From Nostoc carneum NIES-2107 (GTDB taxonomy: Bacteria; Cyanobacteriota; Cyanobacteriia; Cyanobacteriales; Nostocaceae), in NCBI GenBank assembly GCA_002368155.1, contig AP018180.1:7930561-7994560 (forward strand): a DNA stretch of 64,000 bases. Reading direction: 5' to 3'. The first letter of the stretch is position 1. Each line of letters starts with the position of its first letter. Position numbers and translations under genes: made by a program. Shown here piece by piece: positions 26,171-35,106 of this stretch. A model generated the notes under the pieces. That model was given only the letters and a program-made list of their open reading frames with translations, did not search any database and was not told where the DNA came from.

Positions 26171-27460
26171 TTATAGAATTTCTTTCCAGACTTCATTTAT
26201 TTTTTCACGATTACGAATAATCTTTTCAGGTGTTGTGTCTCTAGTACTGGCTTGAATTATGTGTATACTTTCTTTCATTAAACTTAACCACTGAGGTAGG
26301 TTAATTGCCAAAGGATTACCTGAATAAACAAATATCTTTAGAAGATTTCCACTGGCTGCCATACCATGAGCTAAAAACAACATTTTGTGTAGTCTTAAAT
26401 TTGATTTAATTTTAGCAATTTCGCTTAATCCAATAGAAGTATTGATAAAATTTTGAACTTGCTCTTGACTTTCTAAACAAGATAAATAATGATAACTTCT
26501 TACTATTAATTCGATGACTGCTACAGAGGTAGACATAGTAATAAATTGTCTTAAATCATATCCACTTAAATACATCCATTTAGATATGTCTGCTATATTT
26601 TTTTGATTTGTGCCAAAGGAACCAAATTGCAGAAATTGAAGGAATCCCCATCCTGGTATAGGAATTCCTGCTTTAGTACATACATCAGAAACTATATGGA
26701 CTAGCCAAATTAGAGGAGCAAAAGCTTTATCTGCTGTTGAAATATTAAATGTTTTTAGTATGTGAAGCTTGCCATTGGTATCAAAAGCAGTTAATGTACC
26801 GTTTAAAATGTCTAAAGTTCCAAATATAAGACCAAATAATGGATCGTGTCCAAGGCTCAATAGCCTATGTGTTTTCGGGTTGAAACCCTTGATTTCAGGA
26901 TTAATACTTTGATCATAAGGAACTTTACATACATTCTCGCACCACCTCAAGAATGGATTTAATTTTCCCTCGTCATCAATTCCTAAACCTCTTAGCCACT
27001 GGGTAAAATTGCTACCTTGCTGTTGATACCTGCCTAAATAGCTAATATCTTTAGGTATCTTGACAATTAAAATATCAACAATTGTAGCAATTAGCCCAGA
27101 TAAGCCAACTATTACATAATCTAGAGTAGATAAATTAGGAAGAATTTCTGGATTTTTCAAAACCTCTTCTTTTATTTTGCTTTCTATAAGTAAAGGATTG
27201 TAATTTAAGAAAAAATTATCATCCCATTGTAAATCAGTTGATGGCTGAGATATTTTACAATTAGCATTTAATATGCTATTTAATTCTTCTGAAGAAATAC
27301 CTATCTCTTCAGCTATGCTGAGAATTTCAATTTCCAAGTTTGCTAAAACATCTGATTCTTTCTGTTGAAAAGTATGGATAACACGAAAATGTGAGTTAAT
27401 AGCTCTAATTTTTTGGGATAATTCTGAAAACTCATCATCCCAGTTCAGTACTGTAGGCAT
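26171..27460 (-). CDS. Unknown membrane protein, possible YdjM/DUF457-like fold
   Basis: A 429-residue protein, second gene of a two-gene cassette (7-base gap). The N-terminal 110 residues are polar and helical. Then come several hydrophobic segments: LDYVIVGLSGLIATIVDILIV, LSLGHDPLFGLIFGTLDIL, APLIWLVHIVSDVCTKAG with IPIPGWGFLQFL, and MSTSVAVIELIV. The spaced motifs HRLLSLGHDP and HxxSD...PxPGW recall the His/Asp pattern of YdjM (DUF457) membrane hydrolases and of unnamed proteins of conjugative elements; this is recall, not a search. The product may be a membrane enzyme. Base composition is AT-richer than the preceding operon, suggesting transfer. Confidence 0.5.
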   Translation of the reverse strand: MPTVLNWDDEFSELSQKIRAINSHFRVIHTFQQKESDVLANLEIEILSIAEEIGISSEELNSILNANCKISQPSTDLQWDDNFFLNYNPLLIESKIKEEVLKNPEILPNLSTLDYVIVGLSGLIATIVDILIVKIPKDISYLGRYQQQGSNFTQWLRGLGIDDEGKLNPFLRWCENVCKVPYDQSINPEIKGFNPKTHRLLSLGHDPLFGLIFGTLDILNGTLTAFDTNGKLHILKTFNISTADKAFAPLIWLVHIVSDVCTKAGIPIPGWGFLQFLQFGSFGTNQKNIADISKWMYLSGYDLRQFITMSTSVAVIELIVRSYHYLSCLESQEQVQNFINTSIGLSEIAKIKSNLRLHKMLFLAHGMAASGNLLKIFVYSGNPLAINLPQWLSLMKESIHIIQASTRDTTPEKIIRNREKINEVWKEIL

Positions 27461-27467
27461 ATTATAT

Positions 27468-28478
27468 TTATAGTAAATCTTGGTTTCTCTTCAAGGCATT
27501 TTTTAAGTACTCAATAGCTTTTTCCAGATTTTCTATTTTCTGCTTATTTTTCTCTTTATTAAGTAAGAGATCATCCTTTTGATCCTCAAGAGAACGAATA
27601 GCTTGTCTCTGTTCCTTAATGATTTCCTGAGCTAGACGGATATCTTTCTGAATCAGCACAATCTCTTTTATAACTACTTCTAGTTTGGCTGCTTGTGTTA
27701 ATGCTGAGTCTGGAGATTGGGCAAATACAGCACCAACCCCAGCGCCAGCACCAGCACCGAGAATTGCGCCGCCAGCAATAATTACTGCAAAACCGCCAGC
27801 CATTCCAAAACCACCTGCGGCGATCGCTCCGCCACCCAGAGCAGCTAAAACTGCTGATACGGCTGCTGCGCCAGATAAACCCGGTGCTAATATAGGTGCT
27901 AACAAAGCGGCAATAGCGGGAGTAAAAAATGCTGCTACAACTGCTAGTACAATAGCTCCAATTGCACCTATAAGCCAGGGGTTCCAACCGCCTTTAATAC
28001 CTTGTATGGCTTCGTCGTAGTGGGACTTAAAACGTATAACAACACTTGAGTCTATGTTTAATGTGCTAGCAAAAAACTTGAGTTTGTTGACAAGTAGCTC
28101 TTCATTAGATACTTTCAAATTTTTGAATTTATCGTCATCACTACTGTTACCAAGTGAGTAGTAGGGTTTAAAAAGGGTTGTTTCTAATAAAATTAAATAT
28201 AGAGTTAATTTATTTCCAGCTTCATCTTTAATTTCTTTAATTATATCTTTAAGTACTTGGAAATCAGTGAGAAGTTGTAAATCAGATTTAATAGATGTAT
28301 CTTGAGAAACCTGACTTTTTAAGAAAAGCTCTGTAGAGTCTTTCCACATAGATAGCCATTTTCGTTTAAGCGCTTTTGTTTCAAAACTACTTTCATTATC
28401 TATGTCTGCTAGTACTAAATGATACTGGTAACTAAACATGATTCTGGTTTGTTCCAGAGTTAATCCAAATTCTTTCAT
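27468..28478 (-). CDS. Gly/Ala-rich membrane protein with C-terminal coiled coil
   Basis: A 336-residue protein, first gene of the cassette. Residues 1-160 are polar and helical; 163-253 are an extremely Gly/Ala-rich hydrophobic block (GAIGAIVLAVVAAFF, AALGGGAIAAGGFGMAGGF, GAILGAGAGAGVGA) that could form several closely packed membrane helices; 262-334 are a heptad-rich coiled coil. The Gly-zipper-like block resembles pore-forming or TMCO4/DUF726-type membrane regions. No family name can be given. Paired with the next gene it could be a membrane-acting conflict or defence unit, which is inference from architecture and location. Confidence 0.5.
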   Translation of the reverse strand: MKEFGLTLEQTRIMFSYQYHLVLADIDNESSFETKALKRKWLSMWKDSTELFLKSQVSQDTSIKSDLQLLTDFQVLKDIIKEIKDEAGNKLTLYLILLETTLFKPYYSLGNSSDDDKFKNLKVSNEELLVNKLKFFASTLNIDSSVVIRFKSHYDEAIQGIKGGWNPWLIGAIGAIVLAVVAAFFTPAIAALLAPILAPGLSGAAAVSAVLAALGGGAIAAGGFGMAGGFAVIIAGGAILGAGAGAGVGAVFAQSPDSALTQAAKLEVVIKEIVLIQKDIRLAQEIIKEQRQAIRSLEDQKDDLLLNKEKNKQKIENLEKAIEYLKNALKRNQDLL

Positions 28479-28572
28479 ATGTTGTTTAAGTTAGAAAATT
28501 TAAATACTTATTTACTGCTTATTTAGCATAAAATATTTTTTATACTAAAAACTTAGTATTTGTACGTAAAAA

Positions 28573-28767
28573 ATGTTTCGGCTCAACGCAGAGATTCAGC
28601 GTACAGTCAAGTGTTACAAGGAAAATGTGCCGGGTGCGATCGCTTGGTTTGAGCAGGCAAGGAAAAACAGGATTGTGATTGCGATGTCGGGTGAGGTCGT
28701 ATACACAGCAGATGGTGAGGCTGTGACGTTAGCCGAGATGATGCGGCAGTTTCCTATGCAGCAGTAA
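28573..28767 (+). pseudogene. Shortened copy of the HTH-protein C-terminal module (copy B)
   Basis: The 64-residue frame joins ENVPGAIA directly to WFEQARKNRIVIAMSGEVVYTADGEAVTLAEMMRQFP. In the full protein (24990-26018) these two blocks are separated by about 45 residues. It is therefore a diverged, internally deleted copy of that protein's end, on the far side of the two-gene membrane cassette. Confidence 0.65.
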
Positions 28768-28968
28768 CACCGCAAGCAAAGCGTGATCATGGTTCTAAAC
28801 GTCACTATCTACTTGTTGTGCCTCAATAGTATCGATATCTAAAATTTTATTGACTTTATGCCTTTTCTCTTAGCTAACATGAGGGGATAAATATAGTGTA
28901 ATTACTGAAGGTTTAGCTTGCTGGTTAAGTTAATTAATACTTAAGCTTGTTTAAATCCTAAGTTATTT

Positions 28969-29211
28969 ATGAAACCACTGCATTACTTAATTTTTCATCC
29001 AGACTATGCAAGGCAAAAAACTGAAGTGCATGGACAAGTATTAATTAACAATCAAGTTACTGATTGGAAAGGTCATGTTTGGGTAGATAGCCCAGGTGGG
29101 AATGAAGATCCATTTGTATTCTCACAAAGATGGCTCTACTCATACTGCCATGCTACACAATTAAAAAGATCTCCCAGCAATACTGCATACCCCGGATTTC
29201 TCACAAGTTAG
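28969..29211 (+). pseudogene. Small unknown gene cut by the IS1380-type element
   Basis: An 80-residue frame (MKPLHYLIFHPDYARQKTEVHGQVLINNQVTDW...) that looks like real coding up to about residue 74. Its last residues YPGFLTS are encoded by the left inverted repeat of the IS element at 29190. The 3' part cannot be recognised beyond the right end of the IS, so the original protein is lost. Function unknown. Confidence 0.5.
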
Positions 29212-31043
29212 AAAAAAAATATTGATATACTTGATATACTCAAGATTCAGACTAATCGAATTTATACATAAATAACTCAGACCTAAAAAACTAGATATTT
29301 CTCAATATTAATACTGAGTATACTAGATAATTAAATACTCTAAACACTGAAACAATAAAATAAAAAACATCTGGAGATGAAATCTAGACACGGTAAAATT
29401 AGAATTGAATAAATCCAACTCTAAGTGTAAGTTAATAATTCAGGTTTAAATCAGGTTAAATCAACTAAAATCAAGTGAAATTAGGTAACATACTCAAATA
29501 CTTGTAAGCAATTGCAAAAGTCTCTTGGTAAGGGCAAGCATTAGTAATCGCAATCAAAATTTGTCGGGTGCTAAAAGTAATAGTTGCACCTAACTTCAAT
29601 AACTTTGTCCGAATAGTACCAATTTGGGCATTTCGTAGTTCTGTTTTAGCTAAACACTGTTCTCGTAAAGCATTCATCAAAATATAAGCAATAGACGAAA
29701 ACCACAAACGTAATTGATTACCAACAAATGTGTGGGTACTGGTTCTGTCACTTTTCAATTCTAGTTTTTGCTCCTTGAAACGATTCTCCATATCGCCTCG
29801 CGGACAATATTTGCGGGTGTAAAGTCTTCCTGGAGGTACTAATTTAGTAGGTAGTGAAGTCACAACAAAGCGAGTATTTGCCCCTTGCTCACCGTATTCA
29901 ATTTTTGAAACCACACGCCGATTACGACTCCAAGAGTCTAATGTTTTATAGTCGAGCGAACAATACCAAACTGATTCATCAATGAATGTTGTAGCTTGCT
30001 TTTTCAACTCTTGATCAGGAATAAATAAGGTTTCAAAAAAACTGACTAAGGTTTGAAGTTTTTGTGAATATTCTTCAGCGGCTCGGTTTTTGGTTGATTG
30101 AGATAGTTTTAACAACCTACTGTTCGGTGCTAACCCAAACACATAATCTACCCCTACTTGGGATTCGCACCATGCCATAATTTCTTCTCTGGAATACGCA
30201 CTATCTCCGCGCACTAGGATTTTTACTTTACTCCAACGTGAGCGTATTTGTTTAATGATTCGTTGTAATTCGGATAATGCTCCTTCTGCTGGGTCTACAT
30301 TAGAAGCACGCAGTTTTGCTGCTAATAAATGCTTGCCGCAAAAAATATAGAGGGGCGCATAACAATATCCTCCATAATAAGGATTAAAGAAAGCTTTTTC
30401 TTGATTACCGTGTACGAGGTCGTCGGTAACGTCCAAATCCAAAATTATCTGTCTTGGTGGTTTTGAATAGGACTCTAAAAATATTTCCACCAACAAATTT
30501 TCTATTGCTTCTGCCTCATGTTCAATGCGATGATATCGACTATCGGCTCTATTTGAAACTGTTTCCGGGCAGTGTTCAATACGATTTAAGGTGCTTTTTC
30601 CAGCTAGAGTAACTGCTTCATTCTCTAGACCAATTACTTTTCCTACTGACAGCCCGAACATTAAGTCGTGCCTTAACTGTTCGTGGTCATTTATATCTTC
30701 GTACCCCATGATTAAGCCATATACTCTCTGTGCAATTAAACTATCCACAGAATGCTTAATCCTTTTTGCTTCTCGGTAATCTTTAAAACATCTTGCTAAC
30801 CGCGATGTTATTCCTCTTTTCCGGTCTAGTTCTGCAATTAAGCTTAGTCCTGCATCCGATGTTACATTCTCACCCTTGAAATTAACTAGAACCGAGTATG
30901 AATCTACTTTTTCAAATTGGAATTGTTCCGGTATACAATCTGTGAATACTGGGGTCATGTTCAAAACTGCTGAAATTCTTTCCTAATCTACATTTTCACA
31001 GTTTTTGACCCCTCTTCTTTTAACCTTTGTGAGAAATCCAGGG
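29190..31043. mobile_element. IS1380-type insertion sequence
   Basis: CCCCGGATTTCTCACAA (29190-29206) is matched by the inverted CCCTGGATTTCTCACAA at 31027-31043; one mismatch in 17. The 1854 bp element contains one transposase gene. IS1380 elements normally make 4 bp target duplications; I see none here, so one flank may have been rearranged after insertion. Confidence 0.75.
29471..30964 (-). CDS. IS1380-family DDE transposase
   Basis: A complete 497-residue transposase. The opening FQFEKVDSYSVLVNFKGENVTSDAGLSLIAELDRKRGI and GLIMGYEDINDHEQLRHD are standard IS1380 sequence. Catalytic Asp residues fall in ILDLDVTDDLVHG and KILVRGDSAYS, and the late Glu in MENRFKEQKLELKSDRTS. It acts on the inverted repeats at 29190 and 31043. 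No frameshift or stop is seen, so it may still be active. Confidence 0.85.
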   Translation of the reverse strand: MNMTPVFTDCIPEQFQFEKVDSYSVLVNFKGENVTSDAGLSLIAELDRKRGITSRLARCFKDYREAKRIKHSVDSLIAQRVYGLIMGYEDINDHEQLRHDLMFGLSVGKVIGLENEAVTLAGKSTLNRIEHCPETVSNRADSRYHRIEHEAEAIENLLVEIFLESYSKPPRQIILDLDVTDDLVHGNQEKAFFNPYYGGYCYAPLYIFCGKHLLAAKLRASNVDPAEGALSELQRIIKQIRSRWSKVKILVRGDSAYSREEIMAWCESQVGVDYVFGLAPNSRLLKLSQSTKNRAAEEYSQKLQTLVSFFETLFIPDQELKKQATTFIDESVWYCSLDYKTLDSWSRNRRVVSKIEYGEQGANTRFVVTSLPTKLVPPGRLYTRKYCPRGDMENRFKEQKLELKSDRTSTHTFVGNQLRLWFSSIAYILMNALREQCLAKTELRNAQIGTIRTKLLKLGATITFSTRQILIAITNACPYQETFAIAYKYLSMLPNFT

Positions 31044-31139
31044 GGAGCAATCGCTTGTCTTTTCACAATTAAAAACTGCTTTGGTTCTTATATTTGGTTC
31101 TTATATAGTGGGTAGGTTTAGAGAAGGCAACAGAATTAC

Positions 31140-32057
31140 TCAACTATCCGTAAAATAATCTGAATCAACTTTCTTGACTTCATATACAGCAAATGGTGTA
31201 ACACCAACATTATTTTCAATCATCAACTGAGTTAGCATCTCACCATCAATCAGAACAATCTTGCTGTCAATTCTTGAAACATAGTCTTTAGCTTCATTTG
31301 TAAATGTTGATGTTGTTATAAATACTCCTTTTCTAGCTCGAAATCCTTGCAAAGCACCAGCAAACTTTTGAATTTCAGGACGACCTACAGAATTTTCCCA
31401 GCGTTTAGCTTGAATATAAATTACGTCTAGACCAAGACGATCTTCATTGATGATACCGTCAATTCCCCCATCTCCATTACGTCCTACTGTTTTACCTGCA
31501 TCTTTGCGAGTACCGCCATAGCCCATCTTGACTAATAAATCGACCACCAGTTTTTCAAAGAAAGCTGGAGAGGAATTTTTAATTATCTGTAGTAAATCTG
31601 ATGCTAATTCTTTTGTCAGCTTTTGAATGGCAAGTTCTACATCTTCTTCTGGTGTACGAGTTGCATTGATTTCAACCCCACTACCATTAGATGTGCTTTC
31701 CTCTGATTGTTGAGTATAATTTTGAAATTCAAGAAATTCTGGAAACTGCTTTAAAAACTTAGCATTAATTTCAACAGGATCAGCTTTAATAGTATTGATT
31801 CCTCTATCAGTTATGCGGAAATAGCCTCGCTTAGTTGATTCTACTAATCCAGCTTTTTTTAAATAAGTACGCGCCCACCCTACACGATTATTAAAAGTTG
31901 GTTGACGGCCACTAGGCAGGAGTTCTTTCCGTTCATCTTCAGTTAATTGGAAGTGATCTGCCAAAGCATCAATTGTTTCCTGTAGTGAGTGTTCCTTCTG
32001 GTCGGTGGTATATTTGAGTAACGGTAGCATTATCGCTTGGTAGTCAGGAATGGGCAT
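31140..32057 (-). CDS. mrr: Mrr-type restriction endonuclease
   Basis: A 305-residue Mrr-family protein, a defence enzyme that cuts modified foreign DNA. Residues 1-115 form the N-terminal winged-helix Mrr_N domain (PDYQAIMLPLLKYTTDQKEHSLQETIDALADHF... ITDRG). The catalytic domain (about 160-290) has FFEKLVVDLLVKMGYGG, GRNGDGGIDGII with Asp200, and DVIYIQAKRW with Gln216 and Lys218, the PD-(D/E)XK core, then VFITTSTFTNEAKDYV. It is a single-gene unit in an insertion hot-spot between copies of the HTH-protein tail module. Confidence 0.88.
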   Translation of the reverse strand: MPIPDYQAIMLPLLKYTTDQKEHSLQETIDALADHFQLTEDERKELLPSGRQPTFNNRVGWARTYLKKAGLVESTKRGYFRITDRGINTIKADPVEINAKFLKQFPEFLEFQNYTQQSEESTSNGSGVEINATRTPEEDVELAIQKLTKELASDLLQIIKNSSPAFFEKLVVDLLVKMGYGGTRKDAGKTVGRNGDGGIDGIINEDRLGLDVIYIQAKRWENSVGRPEIQKFAGALQGFRARKGVFITTSTFTNEAKDYVSRIDSKIVLIDGEMLTQLMIENNVGVTPFAVYEVKKVDSDYFTDS

Positions 32058-32145
32058 ACAGCCTTGTCAGTAGGAGTAAAATCTTACTGGAGGATAACAA
32101 TTTATACTTAAGTTAGCAACTTCATTGCATTAAAAATTTAATCAC

Positions 32146-32178
32146 AATAAAGATTTATAATTCTTAAAAATCTTTATT
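32146..32178. terminator. AT-rich hairpin between Mrr and the transposase fragment
   Basis: AATAAAGATTT (32146-32156) is perfectly inverted at 32168-32178 with an 11-base loop. It is AT-rich and may be a weak bidirectional terminator or the remains of an IS end. Confidence 0.35.
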
Positions 32179-32708
32179 GCTACAATCCACAGATTCAAGC
32201 TACCAAACAGCAAGGTTTCGCTCAATTTAATTTAGTTGGATATTACAAGCGTAAATATCGAGGTAAACTCGAGCCTGCTGGCTGGTTTTTACTGACTAAC
32301 CTTGACAGCCTCAAAGATGCAATTAAAGCATTTAAATTGCGAAGTGGGATTGAAGCTATGTTCAAAGATTGCAAGACTGGTGGTTACAATCTTGAATCTA
32401 CTCATGCTGATAATCAACGCTTGAGCGCACTGATTTTATTAATTGCTATTGCCTATACTTGTGCAATATTCGCTGGTCGTAACTCTCGCAAAATGGGACT
32501 ACAAAAATATATCGGTCGTCTCAAGGAATTACAGCGATTGCACCGCCGACATAGCTCATTTTGGATTGGTTTATATGGTCATTTATGGATAGGGGCAATG
32601 GAATTTTGGGCTGATTTAGCTCATGATTTTATGCGTTTAAAGCCTGGTAAACTACCTTATTTTCAGAAAGGTCTTCGCGCTATGGCTCTTATCCAGTCTG
32701 CTTTCTAG
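32171..32708 (+). pseudogene. C-terminal fragment of an IS4-type transposase
   Basis: The reading frame gives QATKQQGFAQFNLVGYYKRKYRG..., then GWFLLTNL, IEAMFKDCKTGGYNLESTHAD and a C-terminal helix region ending at 32708. The YREK-like IExMFKDxK motif carries the catalytic Glu of IS4-family DDE transposases. The N-terminal half with the Asp residues is absent, so it cannot be active. Confidence 0.7.
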
Positions 32709-32732
32709 CCTCTTTGTCACCCCTTCAGCCTC

Positions 32733-32945
32733 AAAACACAGCGACGGCAGACGTAATTGCTTGGTATGAATGGGCAAAGAGCAAAAGGATAGTTGTAGCA
32801 ATGTCTGCGGGAGTTGTTTATACACCTTCGGGTGAGCCTGTGGATTTGCAACAGATGATGCGACAGTATCCCTGTGAGTGCAGTTAATTGGACGAGAAAA
32901 TTATGGGCAAGAATACCGTAACAAGCGATGTGAGTGCTCCCTCTG
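32733..32945 (+). pseudogene. Two further remnants of the HTH-protein tail module (copies C and D)
   Basis: Frame at 32733-32887 reads NTATADVIAWYEWAKSKRIVVAMSAGVVYTPSGEPVDLQQMMRQYP and stops at 32887; it aligns with the end of the protein encoded at 24990-26018. Immediately after, 32908-32938 repeats the DNA around 25826-25856 with few changes (AACAAGCGATGTGAGTGCT is identical) before losing similarity. Confidence 0.7.
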
Positions 32946-32974
32946 GATGGGCGATGAGCGTTGTTATGAGATGC

Positions 32975-33787
32975 TTACGTGTGACGCAGCTTGTTGAAGC
33001 GGCGGATTAGATATGCTGCAAGGAAAAAGAACGGTGCCCAGCCAACGAGGAAGAAAAAAAATGCTGGCGAAAACGAACCAGGCTGGTTACCCAGGTATGT
33101 GCTTGTCGCTGGGTCGTCACCCTTGAGCGCGATTAATATCCCAGGTCCAAACCCCTGAATCGCGCCCCACCAACTGAATGCTGCCAAGCAGCTCATGCCA
33201 AAGCGATGTCGTGCCACAGCCGTTTCATGGTGATTACTTGGGGATGAAGTTGTTCGCGCAACAATGACAACAATCAGGACAAAAGTCCAGATCATCCACA
33301 GTGCACCAGTCCACGGATTGAGTCGCAAAGTGATGATAACCGTGAGTACTAGCCCAGTCGCGACGAGCAGGGCGGGCATCACCCAGAAAGCGGTACCACC
33401 GACCTGCCGACGGAATACACGTGGCGGCGTGACCTCTCGTAAAATGTAGAGGATACACAGACCCACGAACAGGAAGCCCAAGCGTGCCGGATAAGTGCTG
33501 GGCATGGTGTAACCTGCATATTTTGTATGGTTCTCTTTGACAAAAAAGCAGAGTCGAACCACGTCGAGCAAGATCCCGGTGAGTGCCACGACGACCATCG
33601 ACTCTGCGAAAAAGCGTCCAGAGCGCGCGTGCGATTTGCTGCCTTTTCGTGCGGTGAAGGACACAATAGCGGAAATTGGTGCAATTGCCCCTCCGATGAT
33701 GTGGAGTAAAAGCATCGTCAAGAAGACATAGTTGGCAACAGAGCTTCCGTAACTGACTGGCTTGTGAAGCAAGAACGTTGATTCCAC
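32975..33787 (-). CDS. Seven- or eight-pass membrane protein of foreign-looking composition
   Basis: A 270-residue integral membrane protein with about seven hydrophobic segments and conserved-looking HIIGGAIAPISAIVSFTARKGSKSHARSGRFF near the N-terminus, reminiscent of the DUF2306 type of membrane proteins with a His pair. Its GC content is visibly higher than its neighbours and its codon use differs, suggesting transfer from a non-cyanobacterial source. Substrate and role are unknown. It appears to be a single gene next to the remnant modules of the insertion hot-spot. Confidence 0.6.
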   Translation of the reverse strand: MESTFLLHKPVSYGSSVANYVFLTMLLLHIIGGAIAPISAIVSFTARKGSKSHARSGRFFAESMVVVALTGILLDVVRLCFFVKENHTKYAGYTMPSTYPARLGFLFVGLCILYILREVTPPRVFRRQVGGTAFWVMPALLVATGLVLTVIITLRLNPWTGALWMIWTFVLIVVIVARTTSSPSNHHETAVARHRFGMSCLAAFSWWGAIQGFGPGILIALKGDDPATSTYLGNQPGSFSPAFFFFLVGWAPFFFLAAYLIRRFNKLRHT

Positions 33788-34231
33788 TATTACTCCTATT
33801 CTGACTGCGTGTGTAATTTTTTATTTAACAGAACAGCATCTTAAATGAAAATTTAAATATATATACTTAACTAAAGTTATATTTTTCCACTAGCCCCCTC
33901 AGTTCACAAACCTGACATATTTCTTCCCTCCGAACTCAATAATTTCAATCAAACCCTAATTGAGGTAATTAGACCTCTTGCAAAAGTCCTAATTTTCGCG
34001 TTCTTCTTTGCGTCTTTGCGCCTTTGCGTGAGCTTTTCAAACGAATACTCAACAACGCCAAAATATTTATGCAAGAAGTCTATTGATTATTTAGTCCCCT
34101 TGCATTTAAAAGATTTCCCAATCTCGACAACTAAGTAGGTCAACTTTGAAAAACGTAAAATAGATTCCTGGCGATTACTTCTCTACGAGACGCTACGCGA
34201 ACGCTACACTGCGTTTCGCTTGTAATGACAT
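33788..34231. repeat. Intergenic region with Nostoc interspersed repeats
   Basis: Contains CTTTGCGTCTTTGCGCCTTT (near 34010-34030) and the GAGACGCTACGCGAACGCTA element (near 34188-34208), both widespread non-coding repeats in Nostocales. No gene is seen. Confidence 0.55.
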
Positions 34232-34750
34232 TTGACGTTTAATTCTGTTGAGCTACTTAACATTTATCCACCGCAAGAGCTTGATGTGAGAGAACCAATT
34301 TGGCCAGTAGAGAATGAGGTAGTAAACGAATGGCTTCATAGCTCCCCAATTGTTGCCATCGTCAACATCAATATGATTCACATTTCACCAAGGTCAGCCT
34401 GTCTGGGACTCATGGCAGGGGCAGGTCGTATCCTCAAAGCAGGAGGTATTCTCTATTTATATGGGCCCTTTAAACAAGGTGGAGAACATACATCACCAAG
34501 TAATGCAGCTTTTGACGAATATTTACGCGCCCAAAACGAAAAATGGGGTGTGCGTAACTTGGATGATGTAGTGGCAGCAGCTAGGTCAGAAGATCTGATC
34601 TTAAAACAGGTTTACCAAATGCCAGCAAATAATCTTTCAGTAGTATTTGAACGTTCTGCTAGGGGTGTGAGTATCAATGGATACTGTTGGCTCAAGTGTT
34701 ACAAACGCATAAACAAAAGTGTTACAACAAAAGCCGCAACGACAAATTGA
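34232..34750 (+). pseudogene. N-terminally truncated DUF938 methyltransferase-like gene
   Basis: From a TTG the frame encodes IVAIVNINMIHISPRSACLGLMAGAGRIL, GGILYLYGPFKQGGEHTSPSNAAFDEYLRAQN and MPANNLSVVFER, the C-terminal part of DUF938 SAM-dependent methyltransferase-like proteins. The first 80 or so residues with the SAM-binding loop are absent, and the sequence beyond residue about 145 is unrelated. A gene fragment, very likely non-functional. Confidence 0.65.
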
Positions 34751-34937
34751 AGGTTTTCACCTACGTAATACTTTAAACTACAACTATGTATTACATTCGC
34801 CAACAGTATCGGTATCCCGCCTGTACCCCTATAACTTGAGACGAGTAGCTAAAGTTCAACCTCAAAAAAAATTCCCCTTTCCTGAGCAATCTTTGAGCAA
34901 CTAGATATAGTAAATCAAAATGCATCAAGAGACGAAA

Positions 34938-35040
34938 GTGTCTTTGGCACGATTGGAGCCGCAGATGCGATCGCCAACGCGGTCTATCACGCTACAGGCA
35001 ACCTCGCGATCTGCCCATTACATTAGACAAGCTACTGTAA
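34938..35040 (+). pseudogene. C-terminal scrap of a xanthine-dehydrogenase-type molybdoenzyme
   Basis: Translation gives GTIGAADAIANAVYHATG and, after a one-base frame change, RDLPITLDKLL followed by TAA at 35038-35040. This is the typical end of the large molybdopterin-binding subunit of xanthine dehydrogenase/CoxL-type enzymes. Nothing upstream continues it. Confidence 0.5.
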
Positions 35041-35106
35041 TAAGGGTGCTTTCAAGACGACTTGTAGTTTTGATAGAAAAAATGAGTAAATAAGCAGGCA
35101 CAACCA

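Noticed and set aside
27616-28020. Two frames (Ser/Trp/Arg-rich and Ala/Pro-rich) inside the glycine-rich protein gene
   Set aside because: They are shadows created by the repetitive GGN/GCN codons of the true minus-strand gene.
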